DNA from: Symsagittifera roscoffensis
Taxonomy: Eukaryota; Xenacoelomorpha; Acoela; Convolutidae
NCBI RefSeq assembly: GCF_963678635.1
Contig: NC_087063.1
Span: forward strand, 43,412,759 to 43,476,758
Reading direction: 5' to 3'
DNA length: 64,000 nucleotides
This document shows positions 52,193-64,000 of the stretch, in pieces. The notes under the pieces were generated by a model. The model was not told where the DNA came from. It saw only the letters and a list, made by a program, of their open reading frames with translations, and searched no databases. Positions within the stretch are counted from its first letter, which is position 1, and each line of letters begins with the position of its first letter. A program made the position numbers and the translations under genes.

Positions 52193-55100
52193 TTCCCCCG
52201 CATTGGCACAGTCGAACCCGCCTACGCACTAGAAAAAGAACAAAGAAGGCGTTAGCATCAGATTGGCAATGAAAAGGAGGGCCGGAATATTCTAGAATAA
52301 TTAAACTTTAAATTTTCGATTTGAACCAGATCATTTCTGAGAAATGTGCGAACGGCCATTTTGAAAGAAAAAAGACAGTTGAAACAGAGACGCCGAGAAA
52401 TTAAGACAAAGAACAAATGTTAAAAAAATAGAGAAGAAACGGAGCCTCTTATCGTGATAACAAGACACGAAAAGACGCTTAGCTGAAGCAGATAAGAAGG
52501 AAAGAGGCTTCAGTGGGACAGCCGGAGCGGATCTGTACCCTCCCGTACCACGAGATTGAGGGGATAACGACGTTATCTCTGAGGGAGAAAGGAATTTGAG
52601 GCCCGGTGCCCAGAGACTGTGTGAAAACATTAAAGGTACTTTTTAGCTGCTGTGATGCCCTGAATAGTTGAATTAACTCCGATTTTACGTAGTATTTCAG
52701 AGCATGAGTAGCTAGAGAGAAGGAAAGAGTCAATCCATCTCCAATAAATTTAGTATATAAATGTCACTAAAAAGATAGTAAATAGCGGATTCCGAGCCAA
52801 GTTTTAATAGTGATCACGTAGTCTGGGGACCCGAGACCCAGCTGTATGGTTATTTTCGCATGTAACGAAAGCTGATCAAAAGTCGTTTGACTGATGGCCT
52901 AAAAATGGTAACTTTTTACTTATCCCTAAGCAGACCAGAAAACTAACTGGCTAGGTCCAGACGGTGAACAACGAGTAAAATTATGATAACTAATCCTGCC
53001 GTCAATAGGTGCTTTTTAACAATCCATCACTGTGAAAGGTTTGGGCGAACGTTACATAGACGTTTTTATGGCGCTCCTGGGTGGACATGTTAAAGGCAAG
53101 ACCATCATGATAAGCAAACGTTTCAGCGACGAACCCTCCGCTCCGGGCGTATGCCCAAGTTAGAAACTTTAATGTCCTGTATGGCATGAGGCGGAAGGTA
53201 CCGGTTCTCCGCCTGGTATGATTTAGCTTTTTAACTTAGTTGAGACTGAAAACTCCGAGTGTCGGCGCGTTAGGTGGGAAGTCATGAGCCCGCTTATCCC
53301 AAGGCGCTTGGACCAAAAACAAGTAAAGAGAAAGCGTAAAACCAAACAAAAACGATATATAACCAAGAAAAAGCCAAAAACAAATTTTCTTGAAAATAGA
53401 AAAGTACAAAAAACAGTAAAAACACAAAAAAGACCAAAAAGAGTTGAAAAAAACATAAAATGACAGTGAATATATTATTTCAGGACAAGACGTGATCTAA
53501 CTTCCTATTTTTTGTTGTTTCAGATTGATTTATATGATTTTTGATTGAAAGATCGAGTGTTTTGGTGGTTGGTTAGGTACCCTCCCTTGAGTGTTGTTTG
53601 AGTAGTTAAGCACGTTAACGATAACTTTGTCGGTGACCGGAGGGTAGAGTGGCAAGCTGACGACGTGTTCCAGACTCAACAGGAGGCAACAGGGACAACA
53701 TCCACGACCCCTGTGGGGTATCGTTATCACAATTGTAGTATCATTTGGGTACTTTTTCATTAAAACTTAAGTGGTGGGTAACACAATTGGCGCGGTCCGA
53801 TTGTGCCCTCCATCGATTGAGAGTTTCCGAGTTAAGGGTCATAATTCGAGTACTAATGGGTTGTTATCCTAATTATATATTACTTATCTCCCATTTTGAC
53901 CCGAAAAACACCCTAATTTTGTCGAATGATACCGATTTTCGTCCAAAGCAATTAACCCCGAAATTTTTAAATATTCAAGTTTTTTCGGACAACAAAAATC
54001 TTCTGCACAAGGAACTACTACGTAGTTCGAGCCCCCTAACTAAAGAAACTGTACAGGAAAAAGAATCTGTAGGAGCTGGCGAGAATAAAAGTTTTTAATC
54101 AAATATTTTTTTTTTTTCGAATTTCGCCAATATGTTTTGAGGATCGAGTTTTTGAGTTTTTAGAGTTTAAGCGATAAAAACTTTGGCGTTAGGAGCCTGC
54201 TACCACAACAGGTTTAGTTGCCAGAATATTTTTTGAGTAATCATCCGAATAGCTCAGTGGACAGAGCTAAACACTTAAAGGTCGGAAAAGTAAGGAATCG
54301 GAGGGTCCAATTTTGATAGTTTTTGACCAAATTTTTGTTTCCAAACCATTTTTAGTCCGGTTTTTTGTATTGTTGCAGTACTGTACAGGGCTACTAAGCT
54401 CTTTTCATGTACGTTTGAGCACTTTCAGCAAGAATTGCGAAAAAAGTCTCTGAGAACCTATATAGGTAGTGAAAAAAGGCCAATTTAGCAAACGCGTTTT
54501 AGTTAGTTTCTCAAAGACTAACGAACCGATCGGAAAAATTTTGGTACCATAAGTCAATGTTTTTGATCTTTTTTCTGAGCCCCACTCGTTTTTAGGTCGA
54601 TAATTTCAGGAATGGACTTTTTTTTTTAGAATTTGTTTATTCGGAGAGTCCAACTTTTAGGGAACCCTCCAAGTGGCAGAAATTTTTAGAAAACCACAAT
54701 TTTATCCTACTGGGTTGGTTTACCGGTTCAACCAACCTTGTTTTAAGCAAGCTAGACCGCAATCGGAGGCTTTACCGCGGTGAAAACACTTGTTTTGTAA
54801 ATTTTGGGAACCCTTCGAAGCAACCCTCCGGAGTCAGTTAAGCCCCTTAACAACCCTCCTTAGTAGAAATTTTTCACAGAACCCTCCGAGATAGCTCAAA
54901 TAACCCCTAGAGTAAATTTAGCCTCTATTGACTCTTTTAACACTAGCTGGAGACCCCTTTGAAGCGAAACTTGAAAATTCAGATATGTGAATGAAACCTC
55001 CGAAGTAACCCTCAGGAGCGTATTAAGCCTCTTATTGACCCTCTTAGTAAACTTAGGGGGACCCGCCGAAGCAACTTGGTTGTTTAAGGTACCTCAGAGA

Positions 55101-55592
55101 TAACCCTCCGGAGTAAGCTAAGTGTTCTAATAACCCTCCGAAGTAACCCTCCGAGGTGACTTAAGCCCCATAACAGCCCCTTAACTCCCTACATAGAAAT
55201 AAAAAAGCCCAGTTGACCCGAAGATTCTCGATCAATTTTGGATTCTAAATTGGGTTCATCAGAAGTACCCAAACAATTTTTTTTTGATTGTTATTTTGGT
55301 GTAGTTGCCTTGAGCTACTTAATAGAGAAGCTCGGGCAATCCAGGAACACATAAAAGAAGACCTCGGTGAGTGTATTAAGCAAGACACACTCATTTGAGA
55401 AGACAGTGTTCTGGGCTTCGTTAAATTGGAGTGTTCCACTTGAGGGAAGTCTTTTTCTTTTAGATTAAATTTTATTTATCTGTTATTGGAAACATCACAG
55501 CTATTTTTTGAAGATTTGCTTGATTTTAAATAAGGCAGTGATTTCAGACATCGATGGCGGTAAAGTGATAATGAAGCGAGAGATAGCTGTCA
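52193..55592 (+). repeat. Plus-strand LTR copy 1
   Basis: ~3.4 kb, non-coding, homologous along its length to copy 2 (offset about 3340-3440). Order: start CATTCCCCCGCATTGGCACAG, hairpin GATAACG/CGTTATC (52563-52577), a TATATAA at ~52754-52760 kept in most copies, the P module to ~54030, then the Q module with the tRNA-like segment (54245-54306) and CCCTCC clusters (54800-55180). It ends in GCTGTCA at 55592. Compared with copy 2 it lacks about 85 bp near 55195. Confidence 0.75.
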
Positions 55593-55639
55593 CCTAAAGA
55601 TCTCGAATAGATTTCGCACAGTTAATCCGGGAGAATGAC

Positions 55640-58600
55640 TGTGCCATTCCCCCGGATTGGCACAGTCGAACCCGCCTAAGCACTAGAAAAAGAACAAAGA
55701 AGGCGTTAGCATCAGATTGGCAATGAAAAGGAGGGCCAAAATATTCTAGAATGTTTGAATTTTAAATTTTCGATTTGAACCAGATCATGTTGAAACAGAG
55801 ACGCCGAGAAATTAAGACGAAGAACAAATGTAAAAATAGAGAAGAAACGGAGCCTCTTATCGTGATAACAAGACACGATAAGACGCTTAGCTGAAGCAGA
55901 TAAGAAGGAAAGAGGCTTCAGTGGGACAGCCGGAGAGGATCTGTACCCTCCCGTACCACGAGATTGAGGGGATAACGGCGTTATCTCTGAGGGAGAAAGG
56001 AATTGGAGGCCCGGTGCCCAGAGACTGTGTGAAAATATTAAAGGTACTTTTTAGCTGCTGTGATGCCCTGAATCTTTGAATTAAATCCGATTTTACGTAG
56101 TGTTTCAGTGCATGAGTAGCTAGAGAGAAGGAAAGAGTCAATCCATCTCCAATAAATTTAGTATATAACTGTCACTAAAAACATAGTAAATAGCGGATTC
56201 CGAGCCAAGTTTTAATAGTGATCACGTAGTCTGGGGATTCGAGAACCAGCTGTATGGTTAATTTTGCATGTTACAAAAGCTGATCAAAAATCGTTTTACT
56301 GATGGCCTAAAAATGGTAATTTTTTACTTAGCCCTAAGCAGACCAGAAAACTAACTGGTTAGGTCCAGACGGTGAACAACGAGTAAAATTATGATAACTG
56401 ATCCTGCCGTCAATAGGTGCTTTTTAACAATCCATCACTGTGTAATGTTTGGGCGAACGTTACATAGACGTTTTTATGGCGCTCCTGGGTGGACCTGTTA
56501 AAGGCAAGACCATCATGATCAGCAAACGTTTCAGCGACAAACCCTCCGCTCCGGGCGTATGCCCAAGTTAGAAACTTTATTGTCCTGTGTGGCATGAGGC
56601 GGAAGGTACCGACTCTCCGCCTGGTATGATTTAGCTTTTTAACTTAGTTGAGACTGAAAACTCCGAGGGTCGGAGCGTTAGGTGGGAAGTCATGAGCCCG
56701 CTTATCCCAAGGCGCTTGGACCAAAAACAAGTAAAGAGAAAGCGTAAAACCAAACAAAAACGATATATAACCAAGAAAAAGCCAAAAACAAATTTACTTG
56801 AAAATAGAAAAGTACAAAAAACAGTAAAAAACACAAAAAAGACCAAAAAGAGTTGAAAAAAACATAAAATGACAGTGAATATATTATTTCAGGACGTGAC
56901 GTGATCTAACTTCCTATTTGTTGTTGTTTCAGATTGATTTATATGATTTTTGATTGAAAGATCGAGTGTTTTGGTGGTTGGTTAGGTGTTGTTTGAGTAT
57001 TTAAGCACGTTAACGATAACTTTGTCGGTGACCGGAGGGTAGAGTGGCAAGCTGACGACGTGTTCCAGACTCAACAGGAGGCAACAGGGACAACATCCAC
57101 GACCCCTGTGGGGTATCGTTATCACAATTGTAGTATCATTCGGGTACTTTTTCATTTAAACTTAAGTGGTGGGGGGACACAATTGGCGCGGTCCGATTGT
57201 GCCCTCCATCGATTGAGAATTTCCGAGTTAAGGGTCATAATTCGAGTACTAATGGGTTGTTATCCTAATTATATATTACTTATCTCCCATTTTGACCCGA
57301 AAAACACCCTAGTTTTTTCCGACAACAAAAATCTTCTGCACAGTGAACTACTACGTAGCTCGAGCCCCCTAACTAATGAAACCGCGCGGATAAAGACTCT
57401 GTAGGAGCTGGCGAGAATAAAAGTTTTCAATCAAAATTTTTGTATTTTTTTTTCGAATTTCGCCAATATGTTTTGAGGATCGAGTTTTTGAGTTTTTAGA
57501 GTTTAAGCGGTAAAAATTTTGGCGTTAGGAGCCTGCTACCACAACAGGTTTAGTTGCCAGAATATTTTTTGAGTAATCATCCGAATAGCTCAGTGGACAG
57601 AGCTAAACACTTAAAGGTCGGAAAAGTAAGGAATCGGAGGGTCCAATTTTGATAGTTTTTGACCAAATTTTTGTTTCCAAACCATTTTTAGTCCGGTTTT
57701 TTGTATTGTTGCAGTACTGTACAGGGCTACTAAGCTCTTTTCATGTACGTTTGAGCACTTTCAGCAAGAATTGCGAAAAAAGTCTCTGAGAACCTATATA
57801 GGTAGTGAAAAAAGGCCAATTTAGCAAACGCGTTTTAGTTAGTTTCTCAAAGACTAACGAACCGATCGGAAAAATTTTGGTACCATAAGTCAATGTTTTT
57901 GATCTTTTTTCTGAGCCCTACTCGTTTTTAGGTCGATAATTTCAGGAATGGACTTTTTTTTTTAGAATTTGTTTATTCGGAGAGTCCAACTTTTAGGGAA
58001 CCCTCCAAGTGGCAGAAATTTTTAGAAAACCACAATTTTATCCTACTGGGTTGGTTTACCGGTTCAACCAACCTTGTTTTAAGCAAGCTAGACCGCAATC
58101 GGAGGCTTTACCGCGGTGAAAACACTTGTTTTGTAAATTTTGGGAACCCTTCGAAGCAACCCTCAGGAGTCAGTTAAGCCCCTTAACAACCCTCCTTAGT
58201 AGAAATTTTTCACAGAACCCTCCGAGATAGCTCAAATAACCCCTAGAGTAAATTTAGCCTCTATTGACTCTTTTAACACTAGCTGGAGACCCCTTTGAAG
58301 CGAAACTTGAAAATTCAGATATGTGAATGAAACCTCCGAAGTAACCCTCAGGAGCGTATTAAGCCTCTTATTGACCCTCTTAGTAAACTTAGGGGGACCC
58401 GCCGAAGCAACTTGGGTGTTTAAGGTACCTCAGAGATAACCCTCCGGAGTAAGCTAAGTGTTCTAATAACCCTCCGAAGTAACCCTCCGAGGTGACTTAA
58501 GCCCCTTAACAACCCTCCTTAGCGAAAATTTGGAGGGACCCTCCGGGTAATTTAAACATCTTAGATATCTCTTTAAGGTTGAAACAAAATTTCGACTGGA

Positions 58601-59188
58601 AGTTCGACATAGAAATAAAAAAGCCCAGTTGACCCGAAAATTCTCGATCAATTTTGGATTCTAAATTGGGTTCATCAGAAGTACCCGAACAAATTTTTTT
58701 CGATTGTTTTTTTTTTGGTGTGGTTGCCTTGAGCTACTTAATAGAGAAGCTCGGGCAATCCGGGAACACATAATAGAGGACCTCGGTGAGTGTATTAGAC
58801 AAGGCACACTCACTTGAGAAGAGAAAGATGTTCTTTACTCTCGTGCACTTGGAACTGTCCGAGTGTGGGAGAGCTTTTGCTTAGACTCTAGATATTTTCG
58901 ATCTGAGGTTGCCTTGAGCTACTTAATCGGACAAGCGCAGGACACATAAAGGAAGACCACGGTGAGTGTATTAAGCAAGACACACTCATTTGAGAAGACA
59001 GTGTTCTGGGCTTCGTTAAATTGGAGTGTTCCAATTGAGGGAAGTCTTTTTCTTTTAGATTAAGTTTTTTTTTATCTGTTACTTAAAGCATCACAGCTAT
59101 TTTATAAAGATTTGCTTGATTTTAAATAAGGCAGTGATTTCAGACATCGGTGGCGGTAAAGTGATACTGAAGCGAGAGATCGCTGTCA
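55640..59188 (+). repeat. Plus-strand LTR copy 2, 5' LTR of element D
   Basis: ~3.55 kb, begins near TGTGCCATTCCCCCGG and ends in GCTGTCA (59188), 47 bp after copy 1 ends. The start carries a perfect 10-bp inverted repeat, GACTGTGCCA (55637-55646) and TGGCACAGTC (55658-55667). Relative to copy 1 there is a ~120-bp deletion near 57310. Near 58900-58990 a local duplication repeats the GAGCTACTTAAT...AGTGTATTA segment. It lies directly upstream of D's leader and gag. Confidence 0.78.
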
Positions 59189-59502
59189 CCTATAGTTTGT
59201 GTTGTTAATTTATTGCCAATTGTGTTTTGTGTGTTGGTTATAATATCTTGCGAACTTTTGTGATACTATTATACTGAGTATTTGAGTGGAGTCAGTAGTA
59301 GCTCAACACTGGGCAGACCCTTTGTTGAATTTTGGCCGATTCACTAGTAGCATCTCCAAAAGATTAAAAGAATACTTTATATATTGAAGAAATTGAGCAA
59401 GCAGGCTTACGCAAGTTTTCTGAAATTTTTTTTGGGGGACTTGTGCATTGTCGTCAGAATATACATTTTTCCCATATATAAGAATCTCGCTTATCACGAA
59501 AC
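59189..59502 (+). other. Element D leader
   Basis: Non-coding bases between LTR copy 2 and the gag ATG at 59503. A TATATAAG occurs at ~59475-59482, but its distance to the ATG (about 20 bases) is too short for a promoter of this gene. No tRNA primer-binding site recognised immediately after the LTR. Confidence 0.5.
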
Positions 59503-60947
59503 ATGCAGCGGAGAGGCTCGTTAGGAGAATCGACTAAGATTTTCAGGATGAGCACGGGGAGCGCGGGGAGGTTTAAGTCGCGGCGTAGCCAATCTTCGAT
59601 TAGCAGCAACTTCGACGTTTTTGCTTGTGGAGCAACGAGTGAGGGTGATAGTGATCTTTCAGTAAGCGGAATGAAATTAGGAAGTGAGAAGAATCTAGAT
59701 GGTGATGAAGGGCGAAACGCTGAGGCCGGGGCGGCGAACGTGACACCAACCGATCCCTTCGAGGAAGGGGAGCAAACGCTATTACGAAGCGACCGCCACC
59801 ATAATGAGGACCTGGAAGAGCCCGGCGACGACTTTGAACGGGAAGGGGTCGAGAAACCCCATAGGATCTCGGAGCGTTCCGAGGCCAATGCAGGAGAGGA
59901 ACTGTTGTTCATAGGGATGTCCAAGTCGGAGACCAAGAGCAAAAGTCAGAGAAACGAACAATCCTCTCTAGTCAAGCAGGGCATGAACGCAATGATGTCG
60001 AGCTTAAGTCCCAGGGAAGAGCAACCAAGTTCAAAAGCAAGAAAGAGTTTCAAGACATTGTACGATGAACGCATGACGTCTCTCCGAACTGATGGATTGT
60101 CTTCTGGCTTTGACCATCCGGGACTGATGCACTCGGATGTGGACTTCACACCTAGCCGGAGACAGGAGAAGAGTAAGAAAGCGATGTTCAATTCGCCATC
60201 AAGACCGATGTCAGATGGGATGACGATGGAAACAACCCAGAAGCTAACAGGAACGATCGGAACAACCGCGAGCTTACAACCCAGAAGCTAACCGGCCCAG
60301 TTGAATCGAAAAACCGATCAGTGCCTTGCGGAGAGCTTGGATCTAGCAACCAAGGAGTCAGCAGAAAGAAACATAGGATCACAGGAGAGATCGAGCGATT
60401 ACTGAACGATCATGACAACACCTATGCTCATACGATGACTAGCTTGAAGAAGAGATTAGAGGCCAAGACTAACCTTAGGATGCGCAAGCTTGATGAAATC
60501 TTGAGAGGCAGCAACCGAGAGAACCGTTCCAATCCAATGGAGGACTCGCGTAAGGAGACTGACGGATCTGGAACCCACAGTCACGCAGAGGCTCCACCTA
60601 GGTCAAGAACGAAATTTGAGCCCAACCACAGGGCAGCCCCGTCGAGGGCAGGCTGGACAAATCTAATCTCGCCAGAAGCGAATGCCACATCGGGGGCACG
60701 CTTGCCCACGGGGCCGCATGTCAGATCAGTCCCAGATTTGATCACCGTCTCACATAACACTACGATGTACGCTTCAATGTTTGAGCCATTAAACAGGTCT
60801 CTTGAGACGTTTATTACTAAACTCTCGAAGTCTACTGAGAGAGGAGAGAGGTCACGAAGGACACTCAAGAAACCGAAATTGTACAAGGACCAGTCAGACG
60901 GCTGTATTGATACCTGGATAGAGGTGATGAGGTTGCATTTTGAGTAA
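59503..60947 (+). pseudogene. gag: Element D Gag N-terminal region
   Basis: Starts at ATG 59503 (MQRRGSLGESTK), matching B's start. A basic Ser/Arg-rich region is followed by an acidic stretch (DLEEPGDDFEREG), then PSRPMSDGMT and, in the next frame (60321-60947), the coiled coil NDHDNTYAHTM and YASMFEPLNRSLETFITKLS. The frame breaks near 60290, where a segment present in B (the Met/Ser-rich part before the coiled coil) is largely deleted, and again near 60945. Confidence 0.82.
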
Positions 60948-61375
60948 CTTAGAAGGCACGGCCCTGAGCCGTGTGATGGCGAAAAGAACAAATGAACGAG
61001 ACAGTGCTAGCAAAATCTTCGACATCTTGCTGAATCATTTCGGCTCGGGTGTACAGTGGCATGAGGCCATGGTAAAGTTTGAAAAGAGGCGTCAAAAAGA
61101 TGATGAGTCCATCGACAAGTTTTTGAATGACCTCGAGCTGCTCAGAAGGAGAACGGAATTTGGCCATAGCCTCGAAGTTCATGGATGAAGAAAAGAGTGA
61201 TGAGCTGAAAACAGTGCTGGCCACACACTTTACCTTGTCAGCGGACTCCGTGCCGGCACCCGATGATATGCGCATCAAATCAATTGAATATCTGCTCATA
61301 AAACCGCTACAACAACTACGAAAATTACAGCGGAATATACACCGGCACAAGTTCTGGTTGGTACAAACCTCGTGA
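60940..61375 (+). pseudogene. gag: Element D Gag capsid-like domain
   Basis: Matches B's capsid-like domain: IFDILLNHFGSG, MVKFEKRRQKDDESIDKFL, LELLRRR, then a frame break near 61160 and ASKFMDEEKSDELKTVLATHF in the next frame. A few residues are missing at the break relative to B. Confidence 0.8.
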
Positions 61376-62056
61376 CGACATGGACAAGGAGGTCATGTGC
61401 TAATTGTGGTTCGCTGGACCATCACCTGTCAGCTTGTTCCACTTATAAGCAAAACAGGAAAGCGATTGGTTACTTTCTTGACGATGTTGACGCAACCGAC
61501 GAGGACCACGAAGAATATGTGAGAGGGCTCAAAATGAAGTACGGACCGCGGAGCTTCATTTGCAATCTGGAAGGACATTTCAAATCGGACTGCACTCAGT
61601 TCTGGAAAAACAGCGGCAGACGCGAACCATCGCCGCCATAAAGAGGCGCTATCAAGTGTCAAGGCTAGTCGAGCACGCCTAATGAACGAAGCTGAGTCGC
61701 GGAAGAAAGAAGTGACACAAGGCACATTCACGACCAAAGAAAGTCAAGACCTTGCCTGATGACGCGATTGCCTCAAGCTTGGAGGCTGAGTCAGCTAGTA
61801 CGCTCAAAGTAGAATATGGCCTAGCGGCTCTGACCGCACTACAGAATGTTCAGCAAGAGTTGGCCAAAAAAGAAGTTGAACAGTGGGTGAGGTTTGAACT
61901 GGAAAACACAGAGCTACGCGAAAAACTTGACATCCTAGGGAAGACAACGAAAAAAGAGGACAACCAGGAACCCAAGAAACGGAGTATGAAGTTGAATGTC
62001 ATCTCAGGGAAGAACTTTGGCATGACGAGAGAGGGGACAAAATAAAGTCATTAGTT
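61372..62056 (+). pseudogene. gag: Element D nucleocapsid and following region
   Basis: First zinc knuckle CANCGSLDHHLSAC is intact (CX2CX4HX4C). The second reads ICNLEGHFKSDC, keeping the His lost in B and C but with Ser in place of its first Cys (RSFIC). A frame break near 61610 follows; from 61752 the helical Glu/Lys-rich region (LQNVQQELAKKEVEQWVR, LREKLDILGK) leads into protease. TAA near 62043 interrupts. Confidence 0.8.
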
Positions 62057-62715
62057 TTGGTCGTAGGTCATCAGGTAGTAAAGAACTTGAGTGAACCGTC
62101 TGAGATCACGCTGGTACACCTGGACATCTATGCAGACTACTTGAGAGAAAAAGAACCCAGTTTGGATTCTAGGGCCGTGAGAGCGTTACTCACAACAGGT
62201 GGGCCGAGACTAATGAGAGTAGATGGACACTTTATAGAAGTGAATGGCCCATACCCGATCCTGATTGGACACAATGCCATGCTCGAATTGGACATAATGC
62301 CATGCTAGAGCAGGATGCGGTCCACATTTTGGATGTGCAGGGTAGACAACTCTCCATGAAAGGACTGCTTGACACCGGAGCGGTGGTCAGTGTCATGCCC
62401 ATAAGCACCTGGACTGATATGGGCTTCGATTGGCCTGATCTGATACCGACTAATATCAGACTGGCAGCGGCCAATAAGGGCGCAATTTATGTGGCTGGGA
62501 GAACTCCCATCATCTCGCTGCAGCTAGGAGGAAAGCATCTCTGGATGAGTTTTCTGGTTGTCAAAAACCTTGACGAATCCGAACAGTTCAACCTAGGACG
62601 AGACTTCGTGCGCAAATTCGACGTCACAATCGACCTCAACTACGGGTTGATACGGATCAAGGATCCAGAGAGGAAGTATGAAAAGAAACCTGTAAATAAT
62701 AAAATAAAATCCTAA
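62057..62715 (+). pseudogene. Element D aspartic protease
   Basis: Active site GLLDTGAVVSVMP is present (~62366-62404), and FNLGRDFVRKFDVTIDLNYG marks the end of the domain. About 40 residues found in B and C ahead of the active site are missing. In their place a ~23-bp segment is duplicated in tandem (ATTGGACA.AATGCCATGCT twice, 62262-62307), which also breaks the frame. Confidence 0.85.
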
Positions 62716-63480
62716 TAAACCAAGCAAAGGTGCCAATTTTCCTAGATAGGAAGGTTAGGTTAAAACCAAATCAAGCTGCAATAGCGACGTTTAGGATGGG
62801 GAATTTGAAAGAGCTTAGTAACAACAGACAGGTGTGGTGGGTCCCCAAACAAAACAGAAAGAGCTGATCAACTTTAGGAAGAAGTTTCTCCCTCACTCAG
62901 TTCGGACTGTGTGTGAGTGTGTTGTTGAACACACAGGCAACAACGGTGACGATACAACGAGGAAAGAACCTTGGCTATGCGTTGTCTCTAAACACATACT
63001 ATCAGAGTTTGGACAACTTGAAGAAGTTTAAAGTAACGGAGTGTCCATAACATGCTAACCAAGATTGTATACTGAAAAGAATCAATGAATTGAAGTCTTT
63101 TAAAAAAGTGTTTTCCGTGAAATCAGAGTCAGACGATGGGCTGTCCAGTTGCTCAAGTTTCTCTTAGAGACCGACAGACACGGAAATAGCAGCAAACATG
63201 CCAGTACTACCTGAGATAGAACACCTAGAAGGCAAAAAATCGGACAAGGAACTGTACTCTCTGAGAGCAGTGTTGGATCGGAACATGGACGTTTTTTCGA
63301 AGCATAAGGCTGGCGTAGATTGCTGCAATTTTGCAGAGCGTGAAATAGAGATAGAAGAGAGTTCGGTACCTCACAGGGAGGGAGCTAGGAAACTGACTCC
63401 ACACAAGTCGGAAGCATGCAAGAAATAGGTTGAAATGTTAATGGAATTCGACATGATTGAACGGTCGAAGTCCCCATGAG
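62716..63480 (+). pseudogene. Element D protease-to-RT linker
   Basis: Decayed linker matching B and C. Pieces include FLDRKVRLKPNQAAIATF in one frame near 62730-62800, the region around 62834-63031 in shifted frames, and LRAVLDRNMDVFSKHKAGVDC at 63198-63428, the lead-in to RT. It ends with LTPHKSEACKK then TAG at ~63426-63428. Confidence 0.75.
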
Positions 63481-64000
63481 CTTGCGGCATAGTCATGGGA
63501 AAAAGAAAGGGAGCAATTTAGGTTTTGTATTGATTTCCGTTACTTGAACGCGGTAACGATAAAGGATGCATACCCGATTCACCGCGTCGATGAGAGCCTC
63601 TCCAAATTGGGAGATGCAATTGAGAGAAGCAATTTTCTTCACGACGTTGGATTTGGGCTCTGCGTTCTGGCAGGTGCCCCTTAGAAAACAGGATCGAGAG
63701 ACAACATGCTTTGCGTGTGAGCTGGGACTGTTCCAGTGGAAAAGGATGCCGTTTGGACTATGCAATGCGTAGGCTACATTTTAACGATTAATAGCCCAGG
63801 CACTGACGATTGGGACTAAAAAATAAAGGAACCTCATAATGTGTTACGTTGATGACGTGGTGATCACAACACCAACCCTGGAGGACCGTATAGAGAGATT
63901 GGACGAGGTTTTTATTTGCATGAATTAGGCCGGACTGAAATGTACACCCTCCAAGTGAGAAATCCTGAGGGACTCAAGTATCTGGATTGTCTTGTAGATA
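63481..64000 (+). pseudogene. pol: Element D RT (3' end outside window)
   Basis: RT blocks with several breaks: FCIDFRYLNA region (63520-63560), FTTLDLGSAFWQVPLRKQDR and QWKRMPFGLCNA (63650-63770), then TAG at 63769-63771 and other lesions. The active site CYVDDVVITTPTLEDR is present near 63843-63890. The sequence runs off the window in the segment matching SKYLG. Confidence 0.85.

Noticed and set aside
52752-52760. TATATAA as the LTR promoter
   Set aside because: Kept in many copies, but no start-site evidence and it is over 2.8 kb from the LTR end; noted within the LTR entry only.
54245-54306. A true tRNA gene
   Set aside because: Only the D-arm-like part is convincing; no T-arm/B-box and no proper anticodon arm.

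Overview
The window is repeat-rich DNA from an animal, almost certainly an invertebrate. I cannot place it more closely from sequence alone. The evidence is Ty3/gypsy-type LTR retroelements with animal-style gag-pol genes, a Penelope-like element, no operons or ribosome binding sites, and long AT-rich non-coding stretches. No convincing host gene was found. One 29-bp exon-like stretch at 48197-48225 is the only weak candidate.

Layout. 1-16235 (+): element A, a Ty3/gypsy-like element cut by the window edge inside reverse transcriptase (RT). It has RT/RNase H (1-1944), a long spacer with LSGE repeats (1945-2604), integrase (2605-3729) and an acidic Pol tail (to 5164). Next comes a ~9-kb accessory reading frame (5568-14488), then a 3' UTR and a truncated 3' LTR (~15355-16235). 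16208-32275 (-): element B, a decayed relative with the same gene order, meeting A tail-to-tail near 16.23 kb. Its 5' LTR is 28967-32275. 32277-37952 (-): element C, a near copy of B's gag-pol, truncated at both ends. 37953-47929 (-): a 10-kb array of LTR pieces, including four tandem ~1.4-kb units in an ABAB order. 48503-51230 (-): a decayed Penelope-like RT with a PHD-type zinc finger inside the RT. 52193-59188 (+): two consecutive ~3.5-kb LTRs. 59503-64000 (+): element D, gag-protease-RT, running off the window.

Putting the copies together, a full element would be about 26 kb. The parts are an LTR of ~3.5 kb, a leader of ~0.3 kb, gag-pol of ~9.5 kb, the accessory frame of ~8.9 kb, a 3' UTR of ~0.9 kb and a second LTR. 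The accessory frame sits where some gypsy elements carry env, but it shows no signal peptide or convincing membrane anchor. It encodes a coiled coil, an SGNH/GDSL-type hydrolase domain with all four catalytic blocks, a second degenerate SGNH-like domain, and about 1,600 residues I do not recognise. The same order is seen in the diverged element B, so these genes belong to the element and are not captured host flank. This SGNH-carrying giant LTR element is the best candidate for an undescribed system.

Most coding copies are broken by indels and stops. A's accessory frame is the best preserved: one frame from 5568 to 12089 with three in-frame stops, then a stop/start overlap (ATGA) into a frame that runs to 14488 with one more stop. 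Identities quoted are hand counts on short segments.
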